From: Parvibaculum sp041688015
GTDB taxonomy: Bacteria; Pseudomonadota; Alphaproteobacteria; Parvibaculales; Parvibaculaceae
DNA: 64,000 nucleotides
NCBI GenBank assembly: GCA_041688015.1
Contig: JBDNIY010000014.1
Coordinates: 1 to 64,000 of the forward strand
Reading direction: 5' to 3'
The translations under genes were made by a program, and so were the position numbers. Under the pieces are notes generated by a model. The model was not told the DNA's origin, searched no databases, and worked only from the letters and a program-made list of their open reading frames with translations. This document shows, piece after piece, positions 1 to 8,189 of this stretch (position 1 is the stretch's first letter; every line of letters starts with the position of its first letter).

Positions 1-156
1 CAAATCCCGCCAAGGCGAACCAGTGCGCGCCATCCAGAACACAGCATCAAGAATACGGCGATGATCCGATGCTGGACGTCCTCCGCGACCTCGAATGGAA
101 ATCAAAAAGGGTTCAAAAAATGCCCACTCGGCATCTTCCATGAACAAACGAGCCAC
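1..156 (-). CDS. IS5-family transposase, N-terminal fragment (partial at window start)
   Basis: The minus-strand frame from GTG at 156 (or ATG at 141) encodes an N-terminus reading MEDAEWAFFEPFL, then GRPASDHRRILDAVFWM and TGSPWRDL. This is the helical DUF4096 N-terminal domain typical of IS5/IS427-type transposases, which bind the element ends before the DDE catalytic domain. Only about 52 codons lie in the window and the reading frame is open to base 1. Whether the complete gene is intact cannot be seen. The upstream repeat at 212-226 supports it being part of an insertion sequence. Confidence 0.8.
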   Translation of the reverse strand, partial: MARLFMEDAEWAFFEPFLISIRGRGGRPASDHRRILDAVFWMARTGSPWRDL

Positions 157-226
157 GATAGCCTCCGCAAAAGCTATCTTGAATCAGAGTTCAGGTGATT
201 TGGGAATCCAGTTTGTCAACAGGACC
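1..226 (-). mobile_element. IS5-family insertion sequence, right part, cut by window edge
   Basis: The first 226 bases are one end of an IS5-family element. The minus strand encodes the N-terminus of a transposase, and the outer boundary looks like a terminal inverted repeat at about 212-226, read outward as GGTCCTGTTGACAAA. It is followed by TA, which could be a short target duplication. The other end lies outside the window, so neither the partner repeat nor the duplication can be confirmed. The exact family subgroup (IS427-like) is an inference. Confidence 0.75.
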
Positions 227-793
227 TAGGCCCCGCACACTTAATGGACAATTTTACCAAGACTGATATTGCGGTCACACACAACCTGCATAAATTCGAC
301 GTGGTCTGAGCTGCTGCCGGTTTATCGGACACGAAGTTTAGGTATCACGGCGAACCCCGGCAGCAGCCGGGATGGCACAATCTCCATTTAGGCTGCATCA
401 CGGATTGTCAGGCCCGGCACTAGTTCAAATATCTCCCAACCGAATAGCGGTCACTCAAGCGTTGGTTAGATTGACCTGCACCCCAAGTGTCATCCAGCTG
501 AGAGTAGAGTCCTTTGATCATTTGAACTTGCCCCCAACGTTGGACCACGTGGGCTGATAAATTCCGGCTTCATCTGACGGCAGGCTGGCCAAATTTGCCG
601 GCCTGATGTCCTTGACCACCTGTTAGGCAGGATTTTTGGGGCTCGATTATTTTGTTCTCATTTTCGCTCCTTCGTCTCTACGATGAAAACCAAATATTCT
701 TCAAATTATAACTTCAAACCTGTTCCATAGGGCCTGACGCCGAACAGGGACCTCAAGTGCGGATAGTGTGTTACGATGAGGTAGAGGTGTGCC
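227..793. other. Intergenic stretch between IS end and fadE; no convincing gene
   Basis: No reading frame here looks like a protein I recognise. The 61-codon plus-strand frame at 372-557 has no ribosome binding site or family resemblance. Near 300-345 the minus strand reads GTGTCCGATAAACCGG and then GCAGCTCAG, which resembles ends of IS3-type elements, so this may be insertion-sequence debris; that is a weak inference. The last 70 bases before 794 should hold the fadE leader. They include the motif CCTGACGCCGAACAGGGA (733-750), which has relatives downstream of fadE and of the csgB-like gene. Confidence 0.4.
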
Positions 794-3043
794 ATGTCAA
801 ATTTTCGTCGCGACTATCTTACCAAGCCGATTTACCGCTGGGCCAAGAATATATTACCGACGCTTTCCGACACCGAATCCGAAGCACTGAATGCGGGTGA
901 TGTCTGGTGGGAAAAAGATATCTTCTCGGGCAATCCCGATTGGTCGCGCATGCTGAAGGTCAAGGCACCGAAACTGAGCGACACGGAACAAGCCTTTATT
1001 GAGGGGCCGTGCCGCGAACTGTGCGAGATGATCAACGACTGGCAGATCAATCAGGAAGACGCCGATCTTTCACCCGCCGTCTGGAAGCACCTGCGCGACA
1101 AAGGCTTTTTCGGCATTATCATCCCGAAATCCTATGGTGGTCTGGAGTTTTCCGCCTACGCGCATTCCGAAATCGTGCGGTATATTTCCAGCCGGTCGGT
1201 AGCCGCCGCCGTTACCGTCATGGTTCCCAATTCACTGGGGCCCGGTGAACTGTTGATGCAGTTCGGCACCGATGCGCAACGCGATTACTGGCTTCCGCGC
1301 CTGGCAGACGGGCGCGAATTACCGGCCTTTGGGCTGACCAGCGCCGATGCGGGTTCGGACGCCTCGGCGATGCTCGACGAGGGCGTGGTTTGCAAAGGAA
1401 AGTGGGAAGGCAAGGAAGTGCTGGGTATCCGGCTGAACTGGGCCAAGCGGTACATCACGCTGGCACCTGTCTGCACGGTGCTGGGACTGGCGTTCAAGCT
1501 TCGCGATCCGGATGGGCATCTGAGCGGGGAGGAAGACATCGGCATCACATGCGCGCTGGTGCCCACCGACCTTGAGGGCGTGGAAACCGGACTGCGACAC
1601 ATCCCCTCTTCGACCATGTTCATGAACGGCCCGACGACCGGTAAGGACGTTTTCATCCCGCTCGATCACATCATCGGCGGCAAGGACTATGTCGGGCGCG
1701 GCTGGATGATGCTGATGAGCGCGCTTGCCGCCGGACGCGGCATATCGCTGCCGTCGATGGGCTGCGCAGCAATCGCGCTGTCGGCCCATACCACTGGCGC
1801 CTATTCCCATATCCGCCAGCAGTTCGGCATGCCGGTCGGCCTGTTCGGTGGCGTGCAGGTGCGGCTGGGTCAGCTGGCTGCGGATGCCTATTCTATGGAT
1901 GCCGCGCGTCGTTTCACCTGCGCTGGACTGGACGAGGGTCACGCGCTTTCAGTGATCTCGGCGATCATGAAGGCCCATGCAACTTTCCGGATGCGCGAGG
2001 CGCTGAACGACGCCATGGACGTGCATTCTGGCAAAGCGGTGATCGACGGGCCGTCGAACTATCTGTTGAACCTCTACCGCGCCGTGCCCATAGGCATCAC
2101 GGTCGAGGGTGCCAATATCGTCACCCGCAGCCTGATTATCTTTGGGCAAGGGTCGATCCGGGCGCATCCCTACATGCTCGACCACATGACGGCGTTGCAG
2201 GATGAAGACGAAGCGGAATCGCTGGATAGATTCGACAAGAGTTTGTGGGCACATATCCGCCATACGTCAGGCCTAGTCTTTCGGACTCTGGGCCGTGCCT
2301 GGACGGGTGGGATATTTGCCCCAGCACCCGATGTAGGCAAGGCAAAGCCGCTTTATCGGCGTCTGGCGCGCTGGTCTGCGGCCTATGCCCTGATTGTCGA
2401 TCTCTGTTTTCTGACGCTGGGGGGAGCGCTAAAGCGGCGTGAGATGATTTCAGCCCGTATGGGCGATGTCCTATCCGAGCTCTACATTGCCTCGGCCACG
2501 CTGAAACGTTGGGATGATGAGGGACGGCAAGAGGCAGACCTTCCGGTCTTGCGCTATACGATCGATCGGGCCGAGGCTCGGATCTCGAATGCTTTGGACG
2601 GCGTGCTGGCCAATCTTCCGACATGGTGGACCTCGTGGTTTGTCCGTGTCTTGACTTTGCCGCGCATGGCCACACGCGGACCGGACGACGCGCTGATCAA
2701 AGCCTGCAGCGATCTGATCTATGCCCCGTCGGACGCGCGTGACCGGATATTGGGGCGCCTATATCACGGCTGTGAGCGCGACGGCATCCGCGTGCTAAAC
2801 AGCGCCTACGACAGCGTCGTCCGGACCGAACCCTTGATGAAACGATTGCGTGATTTGAAGAAAACACCCGAAGAGGCGCATGAAGCTGGGGTACTGAGCG
2901 ATGCCGAGATGGAAGAGATACGCGCGATGGAGGAGATCGTGAGCGAAGTCATCGCGGTCGACGAGTTCACCCCCGAAGAGCTGGCGCGTTATTTCTCCGG
3001 CTATCGTGACCACGCGAATCCTCACAAAGAAGCCACTGAATGA
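794..3043 (+). CDS. fadE: FadE-type acyl-CoA dehydrogenase with DUF1974 C-terminus
   Basis: A 749-residue flavoprotein catalysing the first, alpha-beta dehydrogenation step of fatty acid beta-oxidation. It is far longer than ordinary acyl-CoA dehydrogenases (about 380 residues) and matches the FadE architecture: acyl-CoA dehydrogenase N, middle and C domains followed by a helical DUF1974-like extension. The middle domain contains FGLTSADAGSD. Around residue 437 the segment VEGANIVTRSLIIFGQG matches the FadE active-site region, and its Glu is the likely catalytic base. The ATG follows GAGGTAGAGGTG, a good ribosome binding site. It stands alone, with an inverted repeat downstream that could end transcription. 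E. coli FadE is a little longer (about 814). Confidence 0.92.
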   Translation: MSNFRRDYLTKPIYRWAKNILPTLSDTESEALNAGDVWWEKDIFSGNPDWSRMLKVKAPKLSDTEQAFIEGPCRELCEMINDWQINQEDADLSPAVWKHLRDKGFFGIIIPKSYGGLEFSAYAHSEIVRYISSRSVAAAVTVMVPNSLGPGELLMQFGTDAQRDYWLPRLADGRELPAFGLTSADAGSDASAMLDEGVVCKGKWEGKEVLGIRLNWAKRYITLAPVCTVLGLAFKLRDPDGHLSGEEDIGITCALVPTDLEGVETGLRHIPSSTMFMNGPTTGKDVFIPLDHIIGGKDYVGRGWMMLMSALAAGRGISLPSMGCAAIALSAHTTGAYSHIRQQFGMPVGLFGGVQVRLGQLAADAYSMDAARRFTCAGLDEGHALSVISAIMKAHATFRMREALNDAMDVHSGKAVIDGPSNYLLNLYRAVPIGITVEGANIVTRSLIIFGQGSIRAHPYMLDHMTALQDEDEAESLDRFDKSLWAHIRHTSGLVFRTLGRAWTGGIFAPAPDVGKAKPLYRRLARWSAAYALIVDLCFLTLGGALKRREMISARMGDVLSELYIASATLKRWDDEGRQEADLPVLRYTIDRAEARISNALDGVLANLPTWWTSWFVRVLTLPRMATRGPDDALIKACSDLIYAPSDARDRILGRLYHGCERDGIRVLNSAYDSVVRTEPLMKRLRDLKKTPEEAHEAGVLSDAEMEEIRAMEEIVSEVIAVDEFTPEELARYFSGYRDHANPHKEATE

Positions 3044-3091
3044 GCCGGTAAAACCCGCTCTTGTTCCAAATCTCAATTCTGTCTCATAAGT

Positions 3092-3128
3092 GCTGACGTC
3101 GAACAGTGTTCGACTGTTCCCCGTCAGC
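3092..3128 (+). terminator. Long stem-loop downstream of fadE
   Basis: GCTGACG pairs with CGTCAGC and, inside it, GAACAG pairs with CTGTTC, leaving a loop of seven bases; a 2/2 internal mismatch separates the two stems. This is a strong hairpin 48 bases after the fadE stop. There is no clear U-tract on either side, so it may be a terminator, an mRNA-stabilising structure or a protein-binding inverted repeat. Confidence 0.5.
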
Positions 3129-3223
3129 GCCTATGGCTCAGATTTGAGGTTGTAGCTTAAGGAGTATTTAGTCCTCGTCGTAATGACGAAGGACCGAACA
3201 TGAGCAACTGTTCACTGTTCACA

Positions 3224-3604
3224 TCACGGGATATCGCCCGCCTGACAGGATGTTATCCCGTGAGCGTTTTCAACTTTAAGAACAGCTGAATAGTGGTCAT
3301 GACGACCGAGGCTAACCTGCGTGCTCATAACCGCAACCCGGCCATCGGGCGCAATAACGTAATCGCCAGACTGCTGAACATCCGACGAACCACCAGCACC
3401 TTTCCGGCTTAACGTGAAACGATAGGTTCCCGTCTCTCCAGGCTTTCCAAAGGCTTCGCCGTCCAGACTCAGGATGCCGCGCGAGTAAATCGGCGTTATC
3501 TCGCAGGACGCGCCATGGGCACCTACAGCAACCGAGGCTTGGGAGCCCGCCGCGCAGCCCAGCACAGCTGGAACAAGTGTCAGCATCAAAAAAAGATTTT
3601 TCAT
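3224..3604 (-). CDS. csgH: CsgH-like curli assembly/amyloid-inhibitor protein
   Basis: A 126-residue exported protein with a signal peptide (MKNLFLMLTLVPAVLGCAAG). The mature part begins near ASCEI and contains TGTYRFTLSRKG, a GSSDVQQSGDY segment and C-terminal LGRHDHYSAVLKVENAHG. This matches the small immunoglobulin-like CsgH family of Alphaproteobacteria, periplasmic chaperones that keep curlin subunits from polymerising before export. Cys residues in SCEI and ITSC could form a disulfide. It lies 68 bases downstream of the csgA-like gene on the same strand, separated by a hairpin that could set a higher CsgA:CsgH ratio. A classical lipobox is not convincing around the VLGCAAG Cys but cannot be excluded. 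Confidence 0.75.
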   Translation of the reverse strand: MKNLFLMLTLVPAVLGCAAGSQASVAVGAHGASCEITPIYSRGILSLDGEAFGKPGETGTYRFTLSRKGAGGSSDVQQSGDYVIAPDGRVAVMSTQVSLGRHDHYSAVLKVENAHGITSCQAGDIP

Positions 3605-3641
3605 GATTGATATCCTCTACTACAGCGCCACTGGAGACGGT

Positions 3642-3670
3642 TTTTATGCCGCCTCCCTGAGGGCATAAAA
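3642..3670 (-). terminator. Stem-loop between csgA-like and csgH-like genes
   Basis: TTTTATGCC (3642-3650) pairs exactly with GGCATAAAA (3662-3670) around an 11-base loop, immediately after the csgA-like stop codon. The A/T-rich base of the stem makes it terminator-like on both strands. In a csgA-csgH transcript it would act as a partial terminator or 3' stabiliser, favouring csgA message over csgH. That regulatory role is an inference. Confidence 0.6.
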
Positions 3671-3672
3671 CG

Positions 3673-4173
3673 TCAGTCGCCACCTTGAATAACAACGGCC
3701 GTGTTGCCGTAACCTGTCTGGACGGTGCGCGCTGACTGACCATTGCCAACCTGAATAGTGGCGGCGGTGTTCTGCGAGCCATACTGATCGGTGACAGCGG
3801 AATGGTTGGTCCCGATCTGCGCGATACCCGATGTATTCGAGCTACCCTGCTGATAGGTCGCGGCGGCATTGTTACGGCCCTGCTGACCTGTGATGGCGTA
3901 ATTTGAATCGCCGTACTGATCTGTCAGCGCCTGGTTACGGTTACCGATCTGCTGTTGATAGAGATAGTTCCAACGTCCCTGCTGCTTTGCAGACGAATAA
4001 TTGGAATTCCCGGAGGTGCGCAGTGTGCCGCGGTTACCGTGCCCGTTCTGCGTATAGGCGCCGCTATTGTAATAGCCATCCTGATAGACGGCCGCCGAGT
4101 TGCCGGCCATCGCGGCGCCAGACATGAACATGGCCGAGACAGCAACAGTGGCGATAATAAATTTTTTCATCAT
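3673..4173 (-). CDS. csgA: CsgA-like major curlin subunit
   Basis: A secreted amyloid subunit. A signal peptide (MKKFIIATVAVSAMFMSGAAMA) precedes a mature chain built almost wholly of curlin repeats with the Q-x-G-x-x-N spacing. About 12 such units are visible, for example QNGHGN, QIGNRN, QYGDSN, QQGRNN and QTGYGN. In curli systems these stack into a beta-helical fibre on the cell surface for biofilm formation. The start is a tandem ATG-ATG at 4173/4170 behind AAGGAGA; the longer frame upstream to 4278 lacks this signal and is unlikely. The CsgB-like gene is divergent from it, and the CsgH-like gene follows. No CsgE/F/G secretion genes are in the window. Confidence 0.85.
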   Translation of the reverse strand: MMKKFIIATVAVSAMFMSGAAMAGNSAAVYQDGYYNSGAYTQNGHGNRGTLRTSGNSNYSSAKQQGRWNYLYQQQIGNRNQALTDQYGDSNYAITGQQGRNNAAATYQQGSSNTSGIAQIGTNHSAVTDQYGSQNTAATIQVGNGQSARTVQTGYGNTAVVIQGGD

Positions 4174-4429
4174 GCATCTCCTTGGTTTTGGACCGGCCAG
4201 ATTGGTCGTCCGTTTACGATGATGCATTTCTAAATCAGTTTGCCTGAGCCAAGCCTGAACCTCGCGTTCATCAGGCATTCATTCGTTCGCCCAGACGAGA
4301 CGAAAAAGGTTACTCGCGGCTACACTGACCCTAGTGAACAGGGGCTGAACGCCGTCTTCAGATCACATGCAGGTGGGAAGGCCTAAACGTCGGCCATACC
4401 GCATGATTGTGTTGCAGGAGGATCTGATC

Positions 4430-4846
4430 GTGACCAAGTTTTTAAAGACCATTCGCACTGGCCTGATCGTCACACTGGCGAGCGTCGCAATTGCAACATC
4501 AGCTATGGCCGGAGGCTATATCGGGATTGATCAATCAGACAGCTACAATTTAATAAAGGTCACGCAAAAACATGACCAGGCTAGGGTTGTTATGCGAGAT
4601 CTCAATGAGCGCTCGTATGCCTCCATGGCCAAACGTTTGATCAGGCAGACTGAACGTCCCGTTCACAAAAGGGACGGCAGAAATAGAAATAGTGGCTGCG
4701 CGACATCGCTTGCCCCAAATGAAGTCATTCTCAACCAGAGCGGCAACAGCAATGTCGCCTTTGTCTCACAATGGGGCGATGGTCATATCGCAGATATCAA
4801 CCAAAGTGGTGACCACAATATTGCCGTGGTCAAGCAGCGTTGCTGA
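4430..4846 (+). CDS. csgB: CsgB-like minor curlin (nucleator) subunit
   Basis: A 138-residue exported protein. The GTG at 4430 follows a strong AGGAGGA site and starts VTKFLKTIRTGLIVTLASVAIATSAMA, a clear signal peptide; the frame extending upstream to 4367 is not needed. The mature N-terminal half carries no repeats. The C-terminal part has three curlin-type units (QSGNSN, QWGDGH, QSGDHN) and ends VVKQRC. Few repeats and a basic tail are CsgB-like features: in curli the minor subunit nucleates CsgA at the surface. Two Cys residues, one of them C-terminal, are unusual for a curlin. Its divergent promoter region (4174-4429) is shared with the csgA-like gene. Confidence 0.65.
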   Translation: MTKFLKTIRTGLIVTLASVAIATSAMAGGYIGIDQSDSYNLIKVTQKHDQARVVMRDLNERSYASMAKRLIRQTERPVHKRDGRNRNSGCATSLAPNEVILNQSGNSNVAFVSQWGDGHIADINQSGDHNIAVVKQRC

Positions 4847-5030
4847 CACCGAACAGGGTTCTGAGCAACCGCTTCTACATCGGAGCGAGCGCTTATCGAG
4901 GCGAGATCCATATCGAAGATCATGAACCAATGCTCGATCACAAACTCCTCAAGGTTGTCCAAGCTCATCTGACAGATGGCGCCACGACTAGGCGTCATAA
5001 GACGAGAAGCACTTCAGCCTCTATTGGTTT

Positions 5031-5345
5031 TCACTCATCATCATCGTCGTGGTGACGATGATGCCTATCATTGTAACCTTGATAGCCCCAAGAAAAACTC
5101 AAGGCCGGGGGCTGATAATATTGGCGCTGCGGATAATACTCTTGCCGAGAATAATATGGCGAGCTGACCGGACGACAATCGTCACCATCCCGATCGCATT
5201 CAACATATTGGCAATCGTCACCATCGCGATCACATTGGCGGAATACTTGGTCAGCATTCGCCTTGTTGGGATGCGCTACAAGCGCCGTAAACGAAACAAC
5301 TCCAAGCGCTGCAAGCCAGACATAATGGAGCGACCTATTCGTCAT
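5031..5345 (-). CDS. Small secreted protein with duplicated CDRDGDDC motif and His/Asp tail
   Basis: A 104-residue protein of unknown function. The ATG at 5345 follows AGGAGAAAG; the frame upstream to 5378 is probably untranslated. A signal peptide (LAALGVVSFTALVAHPNKANA) is followed by two near-identical units, CDRDGDDCQYVE and CDRDGDDCRPV. Next comes a Tyr/Gln/Pro-rich stretch (YYPQRQYYQPP) and a tail of RHHRHHDDDDE. The paired Cys and Asp-rich loops suggest disulfide-stabilised divalent-metal binding, and the tail also favours metal binding; both are inferences. Its position next to the curli genes suggests a cell-surface or matrix role, without proof. Confidence 0.65.
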   Translation of the reverse strand: MTNRSLHYVWLAALGVVSFTALVAHPNKANADQVFRQCDRDGDDCQYVECDRDGDDCRPVSSPYYSRQEYYPQRQYYQPPALSFSWGYQGYNDRHHRHHDDDDE

Positions 5346-5699
5346 AATCTTTCTCCTGTGGCACCTAAATTTAGGCACTAAGTTTGGAAAGATTGCGCCA
5401 TCCGATATGAACCGCCGATGAACAAACGCCTCTCAGTTCAATCCACAAACAGATATGAAGTGGCTCGGCTTGTCTCTGCCAAGCATCGCTACCTATGAAA
5501 CAAAATTTGGGATTTGGGTAGGCAAATATCCGCCTCATTTGGTGGAGCGCTAATAGGCTCAAGCTGTTTGGCCAAAAGATTTCGATTTGAAACCTCAATT
5601 CATCCCCAGTTCGGCAAACGAATTCCCGTTCAAATGCCAGCCACCGTTGATCAGTTCGTTAGTGTTTCCTTCATCGGTCATCACATATGTAATGACGCA
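5346..5699. other. Intergenic stretch, no gene seen
   Basis: This 350-base stretch separates the start of the small secreted gene from the stop of the RTX-like gene, both on the minus strand. The promoter of the secreted gene should lie at its left end. Plus-strand open frames here run on into the antisense of the RTX gene and show no family resemblance. Confidence 0.4.
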
Positions 5700-7819
5700 C
5701 TAAGTCGACACAACGATATGCTCGTCGCATACTCGCTTAGACGTCCCGCGATCCCACACCGTACCGTCATTGAAAAAAATCTGTTCGACTCCGGAAGAGC
5801 CTACCTCATAAAATTCGTTGGCGATGGCAATAGAGCCACCATCGACAGATGTCAGCAGAAGGGCATTGCTATCGCCGACGCGGCTGAGAACCACCTCGGA
5901 CGACAAAATTCCTTCACCGAATACTAGCTTGTCTGCCGATCCATTTAGATACGACTCTGAAATCGTGTCGTGGCCGTCTCCGAGACCATAAACGTAGGTA
6001 TCGTCTCCAGCGGCACCGTCAAGAGTGTCGTCGCCTTGTCCGCCAAAAATAATCTCTGCCACACTTGTCCCAAGCAAACTATCGGGTGTGTCCGTCCCTA
6101 GCAGGGAGGCGCCTTCAATCGCTCCGACATAAGCGTCAATTAATGCGGAAGATGCATCGGGAATCGTGGCTTCGAGACCACCCTTAATATCTGAAACAAA
6201 GCTACTGTGATCAGAGTTGTAAAAGGCACGTTCCAATAGGTTGAAAAATCCCCCCTCATTTTCTCCAGCGAGCGCAGATAGTTTCCCCAAATCAGGTGTC
6301 GTGCCTAAATTTAAAATTTGAGACAACAAGGCAACGCTATCTACAATTGATCCGGAAATTTCATCACTCTCTGAATCGTAAGCCAGATTTGAAAATATAA
6401 AGGCGGGATGAGCAAACAACTCCACAACACCTGCCGTATCGTTCAGGGCAAACCAAGCGCAAACGCTTTGCACAAATAGACGTGCAGCAATTCCATCCAA
6501 CAAACTATCATAAGCGGCTTCGATGAAGGTGCCTGCTTGATTGTGAAGCTCCACAACCGGTGCACCAAACACTGTATAGGGGACGCTCCAAAATGCTTCG
6601 ATTACCGCGAGATGCTGGGCGTTGACGTACTGCCCGCGGGAACTCTGTTCAACCAGATATCCCCCCGTCCATGCAAGCAGAACTTCTTCGGCGGCTTGAC
6701 GAAAATCGTCAGAAGACATCGTGTTACTTGAAGTGACCAGATCGCCGACCAAACTTAGCAAAGCTGCGTCGGTCGACATCGCATACGAAAGATCCGCTAC
6801 ATTCCCGTTACCTGCCAGTTCCGGCAACGCATGCGCGTCTGCGCTAGCAACGAAGCCAGATGGCGGAATTACCCGACTGGTCTGCTGGTCTATGTCGAGG
6901 AATACAGCAGCGACCTCTCGAGTCGATCCATCGCTCATAAGCACGTTCGAAGTAGAATGAATAATATTCCTATTCTTCACTTGATCAACAACGGTCGCAC
7001 TCAAATTAATGGCAGCGATGCCCAGCTCAGATAATGTATGCAATTCACCAGTATCAGTTACCCCATCCCCATTTACGTCAATCCACACTCTCAAGTCCAC
7101 AAAAGCGTTGTCATTTGTATCTATGACACCATCGCTATTTGTGTCCTGACTGACCAGATTCGTAAATCTGTCAATCTCATCGGTGCCAAACAATTCAGTA
7201 GCGTTATCAATTATTCCGTTCTGGTTGGTATCTATTGCCAGTAATCCGTCGTCCGAACCAAACCACCCAACACTTTCTCTGAAGCCATCATTATCCAAAT
7301 CAAAAAGCGCGCCCGCTCCAGCAGCCGACAATCCAATCCCATTTCCGCCCAAATCGATAACGAGCGGATCAATCGGCACGTTGTCACTCGCGGGGAGAGG
7401 TTTTGCCCCAGAATTATGTTCGTCCCCCCCCCGAGCCCAAAGGGACCATTAGGGTCAAACGGTGAATCGGGACCAAACGGTCCATCTGGTCCAGAGAGAT
7501 TATCTGGGTCAAGCAGCCCACCAGGGCCAAAAATTGGGCCGTTCGGCCCAGCAAAATCTGACAGCCCTGCGCCCAAATCAACCAGCGCATCGCTTAAATT
7601 TGACTGCACATAACCAACAAATTCAGACAGCGCATCATATCCCGATTCAAAAAAATCAGATGTCTGGGCTGCCGCATCTATCAGCGCACCAGCAATCGCC
7701 GCGCCTATTTCTGACGCATAGTCAAAGAGCTGGGAAAGGTGTTCTGCACTCCACTCAACGGTACCATCGACGAATCCTCGAAATCCCAACACATCATTGT
7801 CATAAGCGTACTTTGTCAT
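5700..7819 (-). pseudogene. RTX-type calcium-binding protein, frameshifted at a G9 tract
   Basis: Two overlapping minus-strand frames form one protein of about 706 residues. The first (from ATG 7819) has an N-terminal helical part and a Gly/Pro/Asp-rich linker (GPDGPFGPDSPFDPNGPFG). The second continues with DPLVIDLGGNGIGL, several D-x-D/N-x-D/N-G loops (DLDNDGF, DTNQNGI, DTNSDGV, DVNGDGV) and a C-terminal haemolysin-type segment GGQGDDTLDGAAGDDTYVYG. Such proteins are usually secreted by type I systems. The frame changes at nine G's (7424-7432); seven or ten would restore it. This may be an assembly error, phase variation or decay. It is last in an operon with the genes at 7832 and 8190. No T1SS genes are in the window. 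Confidence 0.75.
7424..7432 (-). repeat. Homopolymeric G9 (C9 on + strand) tract at RTX frameshift
   Basis: Nine consecutive C on the plus strand lie inside the RTX-like gene exactly where its two halves change frame. The coding strand reads CTC then G9 then ACG. With G10 or G7 the downstream frame GAC GAA CAT AAT joins; with G8 a TAA stop follows within four codons. Such tracts are prone to slipped-strand mispairing and to sequencing error. Confidence 0.85.
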
Positions 7820-7831
7820 CTCGCCAGCGAC

Positions 7832-8149
7832 CTACGACGCAACTCCCGCGGCAATCACAGGAGCGATCACAGCACCACCGCCAGCAAATGCAGCACCAGC
7901 GACAAGTGAGGCTACAAATTGCGCGCCCCTAGTTGCGTAATTCAAATTTTGACCCGCAGTCGCTTCGCCAACAGGACCCAGCAATTGCCCAAGCGCGAAG
8001 CTATGTGATGTGAGTATGGCTTTCACCGGGAACGGGGCGGAGCTTCGCAACGCTGCACTCATTCCACCATAAAGGCCATTAATAAACGCCCTCATACCAA
8101 TTGTGATGTGCTCGCCAACTTCGCTCGAAAGCGCTTCATTACCAGTCAT
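7832..8149 (-). CDS. Small hydrophobic protein in the RTX operon, unknown function
   Basis: A 105-residue protein with no recognised family. After a mixed N-terminus (MTGNEALSSEVGEHITIGMRA) it becomes rich in Ala, Gly and Val and ends in a strongly hydrophobic Gly-rich segment (SLVAGAAFAGGGAVIAPVIAAG) that could be a membrane hairpin. It sits 12 bases upstream of the RTX-like gene and 40 bases downstream of the membrane protein gene, all on one strand, so co-transcription is likely. It could be a specific helper, inserted toxin or immunity-like protein for the RTX protein; nothing in the sequence decides this. Confidence 0.55.
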   Translation of the reverse strand: MTGNEALSSEVGEHITIGMRAFINGLYGGMSAALRSSAPFPVKAILTSHSFALGQLLGPVGEATAGQNLNYATRGAQFVASLVAGAAFAGGGAVIAPVIAAGVAS

Positions 8150-8189
8150 AGCTCAATCTCCATAGCGTTAAAACCAACGACAAGAACAC

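Noticed and set aside
372..557. 61-codon plus-strand frame upstream of fadE
   Set aside because: No ribosome binding site, no family resemblance, and the region looks like insertion-sequence debris.
3092..3128. LexA/SOS-type operator considered for the GAACAGTGTTC element
   Set aside because: The alphaproteobacterial pattern GTTC-N7-GTTC is not met; the segment is better explained as a hairpin.
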